From Syntrophaceae bacterium UBA6109 (lineage in GTDB: Bacteria > Desulfobacterota > Syntrophia > Syntrophales > UBA6109): a stretch of 64,000 nt of DNA. Location of the stretch: the NCBI GenBank assembly GCA_002428445.1, contig DIWJ01000044.1:71802-135801 (forward strand), read 5' to 3'. The notes beneath the pieces were generated by a model, which did not search any database, had not been told where the DNA came from, and saw only the letters and a program-made list of their open reading frames with translations. Of the stretch, positions 17,349 through 24,708 are shown piece by piece. Both the position numbers and the translations under genes were made by a program. Within the stretch, counting starts at the first letter, position 1. Every line of letters begins with the position of its first letter.

Positions 17349-18359
17349 ATGGCCCCGAAATCGGACCGCTTCCGGACGATATCCGCTGTCTTTCTTGCCC
17401 TTCTCTTCGTTGCGTCCTGCACCGCGCTGCCTATGAGGACCTCGCGGCCCAAGGGGATCTACCATCGCGTGCAGAAGGGGGAGACGCTCTGGCACATCGC
17501 CCACCTTTACCGCGTCAGCCTGCAGGAGCTCGCCGAGATCAATGACATCGGCGATCCCACCCGGATCGAGGCGGACAGCGTCGTTTTCATCCCGGATCCC
17601 CAGCCCGTTCAGGACGGCGTCTCTGTGACGCTGAAAAGCCGCGAAACGGACGGCGGGAACGGCAAGACGTCACCGCCTGAAAAAGCGGCCCCTGCCGCAT
17701 CCCGCCTGCCGTCGGACAAGCGCGAGATGCGGCAGGCGCCGCCGGGGATTGCGGAAGAGACGATCCGGGACGGAAAGGCCGCTTCGCCGGCCGCCGCTGC
17801 CCGCACCCAGCCGGCCAGGGCGGATAACAAGGCCGTCCGGCTCAAGGAACGGCCGGGGACGGCAAAAGAGCAGGCCGCGCCTTCGTCCGACCGGGGTCCG
17901 GCCGATCGCGCTCCCTCGGTGCGGCAGGAGACGCCGCGGGCGGCGCCTGCTCCTTCCGAATCGGATCAGCCGTCGCTCCAGTTCGATCGCAAGCGCTTCT
18001 CCTGGCCGGTCAGCGGAAGGGTGGCATCCCGCTTCGGCATCCAGTCCAACGGGATGTTCAGCAACGGGATTAAGATCGTCGCGTCGCAGGGGTCCGTGGT
18101 GAAATCGGCCGCCGCCGGAACGGTCATCTATTCTTCCGTGCTGAGAGGCTATGGAGAGACAATCATCGTCCGGCATGAGGATCATTATGCGACCGTTTAT
18201 ACGGAGCTTGGAAGCCGGCTGGTCCGGCTGGACGAGCAAGTTAAGAGGGGTGACCGGATAGCCTTCATGGGCGCACCGGGCAGGACGGGCGACGCATTCA
18301 TGATGTTCGAGGTGCGCTACCGCAACAAGGCCCGCAACCCCCTTTTCTTTCTGCCGTGA
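17349..18359 (+). CDS. LysM and degenerate M23 (LytM) lipoprotein, NlpD-like
   Basis: Predicted outer-membrane lipoprotein of 336 residues that should activate or guide peptidoglycan amidases. The signal peptide ends in FVASC (Cys24). One LysM domain lies at about 38-83 (YHRVQKGETLWHIAHLYRVS). A long Pro/Ala/Lys-rich linker leads to a LytM domain at about 215-336 (FSWPVSGRVASRFG, RGYGETIIVRHEDHYATVY). The zinc ligands of active LytM enzymes are missing: GMFSNGIKI stands where H-x3-D is expected, and MMFEVR replaces HLHFEVR. This matches the non-catalytic EnvC/NlpD class. Its position after pcm supports NlpD-like function. Confidence 0.88.
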   Translation: MAPKSDRFRTISAVFLALLFVASCTALPMRTSRPKGIYHRVQKGETLWHIAHLYRVSLQELAEINDIGDPTRIEADSVVFIPDPQPVQDGVSVTLKSRETDGGNGKTSPPEKAAPAASRLPSDKREMRQAPPGIAEETIRDGKAASPAAAARTQPARADNKAVRLKERPGTAKEQAAPSSDRGPADRAPSVRQETPRAAPAPSESDQPSLQFDRKRFSWPVSGRVASRFGIQSNGMFSNGIKIVASQGSVVKSAAAGTVIYSSVLRGYGETIIVRHEDHYATVYTELGSRLVRLDEQVKRGDRIAFMGAPGRTGDAFMMFEVRYRNKARNPLFFLP

Positions 18360-18384
18360 AGTTCAGGGAAACGAGGAATCTGCT

Positions 18385-19530
18385 GTGCAAGGAAATTTTG
18401 AGCAAGGCCCTATCCGGCCGCCGAGCGAGGCGAAGAGCCTCCTGATTCGACTTACACGTGGCTGCCCGTGGAACAAGTGCGCCTTCTGCCCCACGTATCG
18501 CAGCACAAAATTTTCGATCCGAACCGTGGAAGAAATCAAGGACGACATCCGGACGGCGGCGGCTGCGGCTGAAAAAATCCGCGCGGTCTCTCAAAACTGC
18601 GGCGAAGGCGGGCAGGTCACCGACCGTCTGCTGCACGCGCTTTACGGCCACTGGGTGGAAGACGGCGTCCTTGCTTCCGTGGCCGCGTGGATGTACTTCG
18701 GCGGGCAGTCGGTCTTCCTCCAGGATGCCGATTCCCTCGTCATGAAGACGGACGATGTCGTCGAAATCCTTTCCTGTCTGCGCGAGCATTTTCCCTCGGT
18801 CACCCGCGTGACCACTTACTGCCGCTCGCGGACCGCGGCGCACAAGTCCGTGGAGGATTTCCGCCGCCTCCGCGAGGCCGGTTTGACGCGGATCCACGTG
18901 GGGATGGAGTCGGGCTGCGATGCCCTGCTGGAATTCATCCGCAAGGGGGTGACGGCGCGGCAGCACGTCGAGGCGGGACGCCGGATTCGCGAAGCGGGGA
19001 TCTCCCTGTCCGAGTACGTCATGCCGGGGCTCGGGGGGGCGAAGTGGTCCCGCGATCATGCCGAGCATACCGCGCGGGCCCTGAACCTCATCAACCCCGA
19101 TTTCATCCGGCTGCGGACACTGCATGTCAAACCGGGATCGGACCTGGACGACAGGATGCGTGCCGGCGATTTCGCGCCGATCGGAGATGAGGAGATTCTC
19201 CGGGAGATCCGGGTGTTCATCGAGCATCTGGAGGGTATCACCTCGCGGATCGTGAGCGACCACATCCTGAACCTGCTCGAAGAGCTGGAAGGAAAGCTTC
19301 CCGAAGACAAGGAACGCCTTCTTTCGACCATCGACGGCTTTTTCCGCCTGCCGGAAAGGGACCGGCTCATCTTCCGGGTCGGGCGGAGGACAGGAAGCTT
19401 CCGGAAGCTGTCCGATCTTTCAGATCGGGAACTCTATCGCCGCATCGGAGCGTACGTCGACGGATATGCGCAGAAGGGCGGGGACAGCCTGGAGCGCGAT
19501 CTCGGCCGGACCATGCATCGTTACATATGA
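18385..19530 (+). CDS. Radical SAM protein
   Basis: A 381-residue radical S-adenosylmethionine enzyme. The cluster-binding motif is CPWNKCAFC (Cys27, Cys32, Cys35; C-x4-C-x2-C), a spacing seen in a subset of radical SAM proteins with the RGCPWN opening. Later elements fit the partial TIM barrel: GGQSVFLQDADSLVM, LTRIHVGMESG and LSEYVMPGLGG. No B12-binding or auxiliary-cluster domain is visible; the C-terminal 120 residues are helical. Start GTG at 18385 behind GAGGA. Reaction unknown. Confidence 0.85.
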   Translation: MQGNFEQGPIRPPSEAKSLLIRLTRGCPWNKCAFCPTYRSTKFSIRTVEEIKDDIRTAAAAAEKIRAVSQNCGEGGQVTDRLLHALYGHWVEDGVLASVAAWMYFGGQSVFLQDADSLVMKTDDVVEILSCLREHFPSVTRVTTYCRSRTAAHKSVEDFRRLREAGLTRIHVGMESGCDALLEFIRKGVTARQHVEAGRRIREAGISLSEYVMPGLGGAKWSRDHAEHTARALNLINPDFIRLRTLHVKPGSDLDDRMRAGDFAPIGDEEILREIRVFIEHLEGITSRIVSDHILNLLEELEGKLPEDKERLLSTIDGFFRLPERDRLIFRVGRRTGSFRKLSDLSDRELYRRIGAYVDGYAQKGGDSLERDLGRTMHRYI

Positions 19531-19550
19531 CGGTCCTTTTGCTATAAATG

Positions 19551-19579
19551 TTGACGGGATGCAAAGAACGTGATAGCCT
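19551..19579 (+). promoter_or_regulatory. Possible promoter of carD
   Basis: TTGACG (19551-19556) followed 16-17 bases later by a weak ATAGCC/TAGCCT. It lies about 45 bases before the carD start, in the only gap between the radical SAM gene and carD. Plausible -35, weak -10. Confidence 0.35.
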
Positions 19580-19593
19580 GCTACGTTCAAAAA

Positions 19594-19615
19594 TCTGGTA
19601 AGGTTCTGGTAAGGT
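19594..19615 (+). repeat. Perfect 11-bp tandem duplication in the carD leader
   Basis: TCTGGTAAGGT is present twice head to tail (19594-19604 and 19605-19615), ending 6 bases before the ATG. Each copy carries the purine tract GGTAAGG, so the ribosome-binding region is duplicated. Confidence 0.9.
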
Positions 19616-19621
19616 TACTCT

Positions 19622-20134
19622 ATGGGAACAATGGGCATGTGCATCAAGATGTTTAAGGTAGGCGATCTGGCCGTTTACCCGGCGCAGGGTGTCGGCGTGA
19701 TCGAAGCAATCGAAAACCGCGAAGTCATGGGCAACAGACAGCAGTACTATATCATGAAAATCATGGGCAACGGGATGAAGATCATGATCCCCATGGACAG
19801 CGCCAAGGCGGTCGGTCTTCGGGAACTCATTCATGCGAGGGAAATTCCGAAGATCTATGCGATCCTGCGAAACAAGAACGTGACGATCGACAAACAGACC
19901 TGGAACAAGCGGTATCGGGAATACCTCGAGAAGATCAAGACAGGGTCCGTTTATGAAATCGCCAGGGTGTTGCGCGACCTCCTCATCCTCAAGACCGACA
20001 AGAATCTTTCCTTCGGCGAACGGAAGATGATGGACACGGCGAAGAGCCTGCTGATCAAGGAGATCTCCATCGCCAGCAATTCCGATGAAGCGAAGATCGA
20101 AGAAGACTTGAAGAAAATATTCACCTTGCAGTAA
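19622..20134 (+). CDS. carD: CarD-family transcriptional regulator
   Basis: RNA polymerase-binding global regulator that stabilises open promoter complexes, 170 residues. N-terminal Tudor-like RNAP-interaction domain (MFKVGDLAVYPAQGVGVIEA, YYIMKIMGNGMKIMIPM), then a helical DNA-contacting domain (RYREYLEKIKTGSVYEIARV, FGERKMMDTAKSLL). The position directly before a PIN-TRAM protein, ispD and ispF is a familiar deltaproteobacterial order. The 5' start is the first ATG; an internal Met10 (MFKVGD) is closer to the usual beginning and could be used instead. Confidence 0.95.
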   Translation: MGTMGMCIKMFKVGDLAVYPAQGVGVIEAIENREVMGNRQQYYIMKIMGNGMKIMIPMDSAKAVGLRELIHAREIPKIYAILRNKNVTIDKQTWNKRYREYLEKIKTGSVYEIARVLRDLLILKTDKNLSFGERKMMDTAKSLLIKEISIASNSDEAKIEEDLKKIFTLQ

Positions 20135-20181
20135 CACTCCCTTTGCTTTCATCCGGTGCAGTTCAAGACCCGTGACATGGG

Positions 20182-20220
20182 CGGTATCCCGTATGAGGAA
20201 AGGGGATATCGGTCTTTGTT
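20182..20220 (+). terminator. Hairpin after carD
   Basis: CGGTATCCC (20182-20190) can pair with GGGATATCG (20203-20211) apart from one wobble, followed by GTCTTTGTTT. A moderately convincing terminator or attenuator between carD and the PIN-TRAM gene. Confidence 0.45.
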
Positions 20221-20255
20221 TCATAACCAAAAAAACGGAAAGGAGGTGAACTGTT

Positions 20256-21263
20256 TTGATCATAAGGCTTCTGTTGTTTCTGGCGTGTACCGTGAGCGGC
20301 TATTTTATTGTTTATAGCTATTATGGTTTCCCCTGGTCATTGGTCGGTCTTTTGCTCGGCGCGCTCATCGCCTTCATTGTCATGAAAGTTGAACAGGCCA
20401 TCCGGAAGGTACCGTTGCGCACCATCTTCGGCGGCGTGGCTGGTATGATCGTCGGTCTGCTTATCGCATTCCTCCTGGCCTACGGGCTGAGTTTCGTCAG
20501 CAATATCACCGAAAAGCAGTATGTGGTTCCCTGGGTCTATACCCTGTTGATCGGCGTCATGGGATATCTCGGGCTCGTACTCGGCTCCAAGAAAATCGAA
20601 GAATTTCACTTTCTCGGTTTTGCCGGCAAGGGAGCGGGCGACTACCGCATCCTCGACACGAGCGTGGTTGTCGACGGCCGGATCGCGGATGTCTGTGAGA
20701 CGGGCTTTGTCGAGGGGACGCTCATTGTTCCCCGTTTTGTGCTCGAGGAGCTTCAGTTGATTGCCGATTCCGCCGACTCTCTGAAGCGGTCGCGCGGCCG
20801 GAGAGGGCTCGATATCCTGGGCCGGATGCAGCGAATGGCCGGCGTGTATATCGAGATCGTCGATCAGGACTTCCCGAAGGTCAAAGGGGTGGACGCGAAG
20901 CTGGTGGCCCTGGCGAAGAAGATGAACGGGAAGATTCTGACGAACGACTTCAACCTGAACAAGGTTGCGGAACTGCAGGGAATCAAGATCCTCAACGTCA
21001 ACGAGCTTGCCAATGCGCTCAAACCCGTCGTGCTGCCGGGTGAAATGATGACGGTGAAAGTCATCCGCGAAGGGAAGGAGCCGGGACAGGGAGTGGCTTA
21101 CCTCGACGACGGCACGATGATCATCGTGGACGGCGGCAACAGGTTTGTGGGCAACACCGTGGACGTCGTCGTGACGAGCGTACTCCAGACGACGGCGGGC
21201 CGGATGATTTTTTCCGAACTCAAGGGCGCGGACAGGAAAGCGTACGAGCGGGTGAAAAGCTGA
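20256..21263 (+). CDS. Membrane-anchored PIN and TRAM domain protein (YacL-like)
   Basis: A 335-residue putative ribonuclease. Four transmembrane segments (about 3-22, 27-45, 57-82, 88-108) anchor a cytoplasmic PIN domain at about 127-245 (ILDTSVVVDGRI, VPRFVLEELQ, VDAKLVALA, ILTNDFNLNKVA; the acidic nuclease residues are present). A C-terminal TRAM domain at about 262-325 (GEMMTVKVIREGKEPGQGVA, DGTMIIVDGG) should bind RNA. Start is TTG at 20256 behind AAAGGAGGTGA; no ATG fits as well. Targets are unknown. Confidence 0.9.
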   Translation: MIIRLLLFLACTVSGYFIVYSYYGFPWSLVGLLLGALIAFIVMKVEQAIRKVPLRTIFGGVAGMIVGLLIAFLLAYGLSFVSNITEKQYVVPWVYTLLIGVMGYLGLVLGSKKIEEFHFLGFAGKGAGDYRILDTSVVVDGRIADVCETGFVEGTLIVPRFVLEELQLIADSADSLKRSRGRRGLDILGRMQRMAGVYIEIVDQDFPKVKGVDAKLVALAKKMNGKILTNDFNLNKVAELQGIKILNVNELANALKPVVLPGEMMTVKVIREGKEPGQGVAYLDDGTMIIVDGGNRFVGNTVDVVVTSVLQTTAGRMIFSELKGADRKAYERVKS

Positions 21264-21312
21264 CATCCTCCCTGGGGATCGATGATCTCCGAAGCGAGGC
21301 CCGGAGACCATC
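21264..21312 (+). repeat. Strongly decayed piece of the 120-bp three-hairpin repeat
   Basis: CCTGGGGATCGATGATC, TCCGAAGC and CCCGGAGA align with the middle and third hairpin part of the 120-bp repeat but with many substitutions. It directly follows the PIN-TRAM stop codon. Confidence 0.4.
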
Positions 21313-21321
21313 CAGAACGTC

Positions 21322-21427
21322 TGCCTGCTGCGTTGCCCTCATCCTTCGCCATTCGGCGTACATCCCGGTACGCCGCACGGCTCGGGATTTCGGGGGCCTT
21401 GCATCGAGGCCTTTTTGAACAGCCTCA
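21322..21427 (-). repeat. Copy of a second dispersed element (GTAC-hairpin family)
   Basis: On the minus strand it reads GAGGCTGTTCAAAAA, TGCAAGGC, then a GGCGTAC-loop-GTACGCC hairpin, AATGGCGAAGGATGA and AACGCAGCAG. The same blocks occur in the same order at 51591-51746. This copy lacks the far terminal repeat and appears truncated, just before ispD. Confidence 0.75.
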
Positions 21428-21448
21428 GAAAACGTGGAGAGCGTTTCT

Positions 21449-22159
21449 GTGGGAACGGTGGCGATTATCCCGGCGGCGGGGTCCGGAAAACGCATGGGAC
21501 TGCCGACGGCCAAGCAGTTTCTGCCGGTTGCCGGCGAGCCGATCCTCGCCCGCACGCTCCGGATCTTCGAAAAATCCCCGGTCATCGACGAAATCGTCCT
21601 GGTCGTTCCGGAGGCGGAGATTTCCTGCGTCCGCGGGATGGTGGGGGACGTCGGGGCCGGCAAGGTCGCGAAGATTGTCCCGGGCGGACTGCAGCGGCAG
21701 GATTCCGTACAGCGCGGCCTGGAGGCGGCGGACCGCGTCCACGATCTCGTCGTGATCCATGACGCCGTGCGGCCGTTCCTGACGCCGGGACTTCTTGCGG
21801 ACGTCGTGTCTGCCGGGCGCCGCCACGGCGCCGCCACGCTTGGGATCCCGGCGAAGGACACGGTCAAGGAGGCGGATCGGGAAGGCTGGATTGTCAGGAC
21901 GCTCGACCGCAGCCGGCTCTGGCTGACGCAGACGCCCCAGGTTTTTCGGAGGGACCTCCTTGACCGGGCTTATGCGGCCGCGACGGCGGAAGGTTTTACC
22001 GGTACCGACGACGCCGTACTGGTGGAGCGGATCGGGGTGCCCGTGAAGATTGTCCCGGGTTCCGAGGACAACCTCAAGATTACGACCCCCGAAGATCTTC
22101 GGTCTGCAGAGGCCGCTTTCCGGCGCCGGGACGACGCGAAGGCATCACACGGCCGATGA
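21449..22159 (+). CDS. ispD: 2-C-methyl-D-erythritol 4-phosphate cytidylyltransferase
   Basis: Third step of the MEP isoprenoid pathway: MEP + CTP to CDP-methylerythritol. 236 residues. AIIPAAGSGKRMG is the CTP-binding loop, KQFLPVAGEPIL the following strand, and VVIHDAVRPF and TGTDDAVLVE are the catalytic and metal regions. The GTG at 21449 is preferred because GGAGAG lies 6 bases upstream and the protein then begins MGTVAIIPAAG; a GTG at 21434 is in frame. It is followed by ispF 28 bases later. Confidence 0.95.
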   Translation: MGTVAIIPAAGSGKRMGLPTAKQFLPVAGEPILARTLRIFEKSPVIDEIVLVVPEAEISCVRGMVGDVGAGKVAKIVPGGLQRQDSVQRGLEAADRVHDLVVIHDAVRPFLTPGLLADVVSAGRRHGAATLGIPAKDTVKEADREGWIVRTLDRSRLWLTQTPQVFRRDLLDRAYAAATAEGFTGTDDAVLVERIGVPVKIVPGSEDNLKITTPEDLRSAEAAFRRRDDAKASHGR

Positions 22160-22187
22160 CGGACGGAACGGGACGGGAGCAACAACG

Positions 22188-22661
22188 ATGAGAACAGGGT
22201 TCGGCTATGACAGTCACCGCCTGGTTCCGGGCAGGAGGCTCATCCTCGGTGGCGTCCAGATTCCCCATGAAACCGGGCTGCTTGGTCACTCGGATGCGGA
22301 TGTGCTTGTCCACGCCGTCTGCGATGCGGTGATCGGGGCCATGGCCTGCGGAGACATCGGCCGCCTGTTCCCCGATACGGATTCGGCCTATCGCGATATT
22401 TCGAGTCTGAAACTTCTCGAACGGGTTCGTGTTCTGGCGGAGGAAAAGGGATTCCGCGTCTGCAACGTGGATTCGACGATCGTTCTCGAAAAGCCGAAGC
22501 TGCAGGGATATATCGACGGCATGGCGAACCATATTGCATCGGCGTTGGGGATCGCCGCGGGATGCGTCAACGTCAAGGCCAAAACGAACGAGGGCATGGG
22601 ATTCGTCGGCCGTTGTGAAGGGATCGCGGCCTTTGCCGTCGTCCTGCTGGAAGAATGCTGA
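22188..22661 (+). CDS. ispF: 2-C-methyl-D-erythritol 2,4-cyclodiphosphate synthase
   Basis: Forms the cyclic diphosphate of the MEP pathway. 157 residues, normal for this trimeric zinc enzyme. GFGYDSHRLVPG supplies the zinc-binding Asp and His, LLGHSDADVLVHAVCDA the other zinc His and the flexible loop, and VNVKAKTNEGMGFVG the cytidine and C-terminal pocket. ATG at 22188 behind GGGAG. Probably one operon with ispD and gltX. Confidence 0.96.
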   Translation: MRTGFGYDSHRLVPGRRLILGGVQIPHETGLLGHSDADVLVHAVCDAVIGAMACGDIGRLFPDTDSAYRDISSLKLLERVRVLAEEKGFRVCNVDSTIVLEKPKLQGYIDGMANHIASALGIAAGCVNVKAKTNEGMGFVGRCEGIAAFAVVLLEEC

Positions 22662-22670
22662 GGTCGGACG

Positions 22671-24122
22671 ATGTCCGTTTCATTACGATTGCGATTCGCT
22701 CCCTCTCCCACGGGGGAGCTCCATGTGGGGAACGCCCGGACGGCGGCGCTGAACTGGCTCTTCGCCAGGAGCTGCGGAGGGACCTTCGTCCTGCGGATCG
22801 AGGATACGGATCGGGAACGCTCTACGGACGCATTTGCCGCCGGGATCTGCGACGATCTGCACTGGCTGGGGATCGAGTGGGACGAAGGACCAGGGCGCGG
22901 AGGCGCCTGCGGCCCCTATCGGCAGAGCGAGCGCTTCGATCTCTACGAGCGGTATCTCGCAAGGCTTCGAGAGGACGGCGCCGTTTATCCCTGCTACTGC
23001 ACCGAAGGGGAACTGGAGGAGGAGCGATCTCTGCAGCTGGCCCGGCGCGTCGCACCCCGTTACAATGGGAAGTGCCGGAACCTGACGCCCGATCAGCGAA
23101 GGTCGGAAGAGGAGCGGGGCAGGAAGCCGGCCTGGCGTTTCCGCAGCGCGCCGGCGGCGCTTTCTTTCGACGATCTGATCCGCGGGACCGTCAAGTTCGA
23201 AGGGGCCGACATCGGGGACTTCATCATCGTCCGCTCCAGCGGGCTTCCCGCGTACAATTTCGCCGTGGTCGTGGATGATCACCTGATGCGGATCTCGCAC
23301 GTGATCCGCGGCGAAGACCACCTTTCCAATACGGCGCCGCAGCTGATGCTCTACCGGGCCCTCGGATTCGATCCGCCCGTCTTCGCGCACCACTCGCTCG
23401 TCCTGGGCGCCGATCATGCAAAACTGAGCAAGCGCCACGGCGCGGTGTCCGTGCGGGCCTTCCGGAACGAGGGGTTTCTCCCCGAGGCGCTGCTGAATTA
23501 TCTTGCCCTGCTGGGCGGATCCGTCGCGGAGGGGAAAGAGATCGGTTCGTCCGCGGAGTTGATTGCCGCGTTTTCCCTGGACCGCCTGGGAAAAGGCGGC
23601 GCCGTCTTCGATGAGGACAAATTGAAATGGCTCAACGCGGCGCACCTGAAACGGATCGACGGAGACCGGCTTGTCGAATTGCTTCTGCCCTTTTCCGGGG
23701 AGGCCGGCAAGCGGATGGCGGATGAGGACCGCAACCGGTTTCGAAGGGTCGCAGAGGCCTGCAGGGACAATCTGCGGACCCTCGCGGATATCGCGCCGCT
23801 CGTCGAAATCTTCGATCCGCTGCGCTTCTCTCCGGCGCCGGAGTCCCTCCGAACGGCGGGCCGGGAGGGGGAGGTCCTTGCCGCTTTCCTGGAGGGTTTT
23901 CGCCAGGTGCCGGCCGGCGACGGATATTTCCGGCGCGTCGTTCGCTACGCCGAGGAACGAACGGGCCGGAAAGGGAGAAGGCTTCTCCTGCCTCTGCGCC
24001 TTGCTCTGACGGGGCGAAGCGACGGTCCGGAACTCGAACGGATTGTTGCGCTCCTGGGAAGTGAGGACGCACTGGCGCGGATTGAAAAAGCCCTGAACTT
24101 CGAGGGAGGGTCCAGGATATGA
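22671..24122 (+). CDS. gltX: Glutamate-tRNA ligase
   Basis: Charges tRNA-Glu; 483 residues, class I synthetase. HIGH-type motif GELHVGNARTA (18-24), KMSKS-type motif AKLSKRHG, and a zinc-type CYC ... NGKC arrangement in the middle of the catalytic half. IEDTDRERS is the glutamate-binding strand. Whether it also charges tRNA-Gln cannot be decided here. The stop overlaps the next start by 4 bases (ATGA). Confidence 0.96.
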   Translation: MSVSLRLRFAPSPTGELHVGNARTAALNWLFARSCGGTFVLRIEDTDRERSTDAFAAGICDDLHWLGIEWDEGPGRGGACGPYRQSERFDLYERYLARLREDGAVYPCYCTEGELEEERSLQLARRVAPRYNGKCRNLTPDQRRSEEERGRKPAWRFRSAPAALSFDDLIRGTVKFEGADIGDFIIVRSSGLPAYNFAVVVDDHLMRISHVIRGEDHLSNTAPQLMLYRALGFDPPVFAHHSLVLGADHAKLSKRHGAVSVRAFRNEGFLPEALLNYLALLGGSVAEGKEIGSSAELIAAFSLDRLGKGGAVFDEDKLKWLNAAHLKRIDGDRLVELLLPFSGEAGKRMADEDRNRFRRVAEACRDNLRTLADIAPLVEIFDPLRFSPAPESLRTAGREGEVLAAFLEGFRQVPAGDGYFRRVVRYAEERTGRKGRRLLLPLRLALTGRSDGPELERIVALLGSEDALARIEKALNFEGGSRI

Positions 24123-24583
24123 AGAGACCGGATATCCGGAAACGCCGCTGCCCGGAGGCTCGTCCGTCCGGCTTCAAAGGTTGCGCGTTCGTTGTTGCGG
24201 CGCTCCTGTTGCTTCTTTCCGGCTGCGGTGCACCGAAGCCGGTCCTCTATCCGAACGATCATCTCAAACGCGTGGGGGACGGGCAGGCGCAGCGGGATAT
24301 CGAAACCTGCGAGCAGCTTGCAGCAGAATATGTCCAATCCGAAGCCGGCAAGGATACGCTGAAAAATACGGCCGGAGGGGCCGCCGGCGGGGCCGTAGTC
24401 GGAGGGGCCGTCGGCGCTGTGACGGGCCATCTGGGCAGGGGAATCGGCGTCGGCGCAGCCGCCGGGGCCGCAGCGGGTCTGGTCAAGAGTGCTTCCGATG
24501 CAGGGAAGCCGTCCCCCGTGCATCGGCAATTCGTCGAGAGGTGCCTGAGGGAGAAGGGCTACGAGACCATCGGTTGGCAGTGA
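24119..24583 (+). CDS. Glycine-zipper lipoprotein
   Basis: 154 residues. A long basic N-region leads to a signal peptide with lipobox LLSGC (Cys36). After about 45 polar residues comes a glycine-zipper hairpin of two membrane-interacting stretches rich in GG/AG (about 83-103 and 108-122), as in SlyB/OsmB-type outer-membrane lipoproteins. The C-terminus has Cys and an RQFVERCLREKGYE helix. Translation is coupled to gltX by an ATGA overlap. Function unknown; an envelope stabilising role is typical for the type. Confidence 0.8.
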   Translation: MKRPDIRKRRCPEARPSGFKGCAFVVAALLLLLSGCGAPKPVLYPNDHLKRVGDGQAQRDIETCEQLAAEYVQSEAGKDTLKNTAGGAAGGAVVGGAVGAVTGHLGRGIGVGAAAGAAAGLVKSASDAGKPSPVHRQFVERCLREKGYETIGWQ

Positions 24584-24620
24584 TCGGCCATCAGGGCCGG
24601 AAGGTCTGGGGCAGCGAAAA

Positions 24621-24655
24621 AGGGCGGGGAAGAAGATCCCCGCCCTTTTATTATT
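24621..24655. terminator. Bidirectional rho-independent terminator
   Basis: GGGCGGGGA (24622-24630) pairs with TCCCCGCCC (24637-24645), followed by TTTTATTATT on the + strand and preceded by an A-run that gives a T-run on the minus strand. It serves the convergent lipoprotein and carboxylase genes. Confidence 0.92.
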
Positions 24656-24708
24656 TCCAGGTGGCCCGTCCCGTCTTTGAGAGCTCTTCCGCAAAATCCC
24701 CGGGAGGT

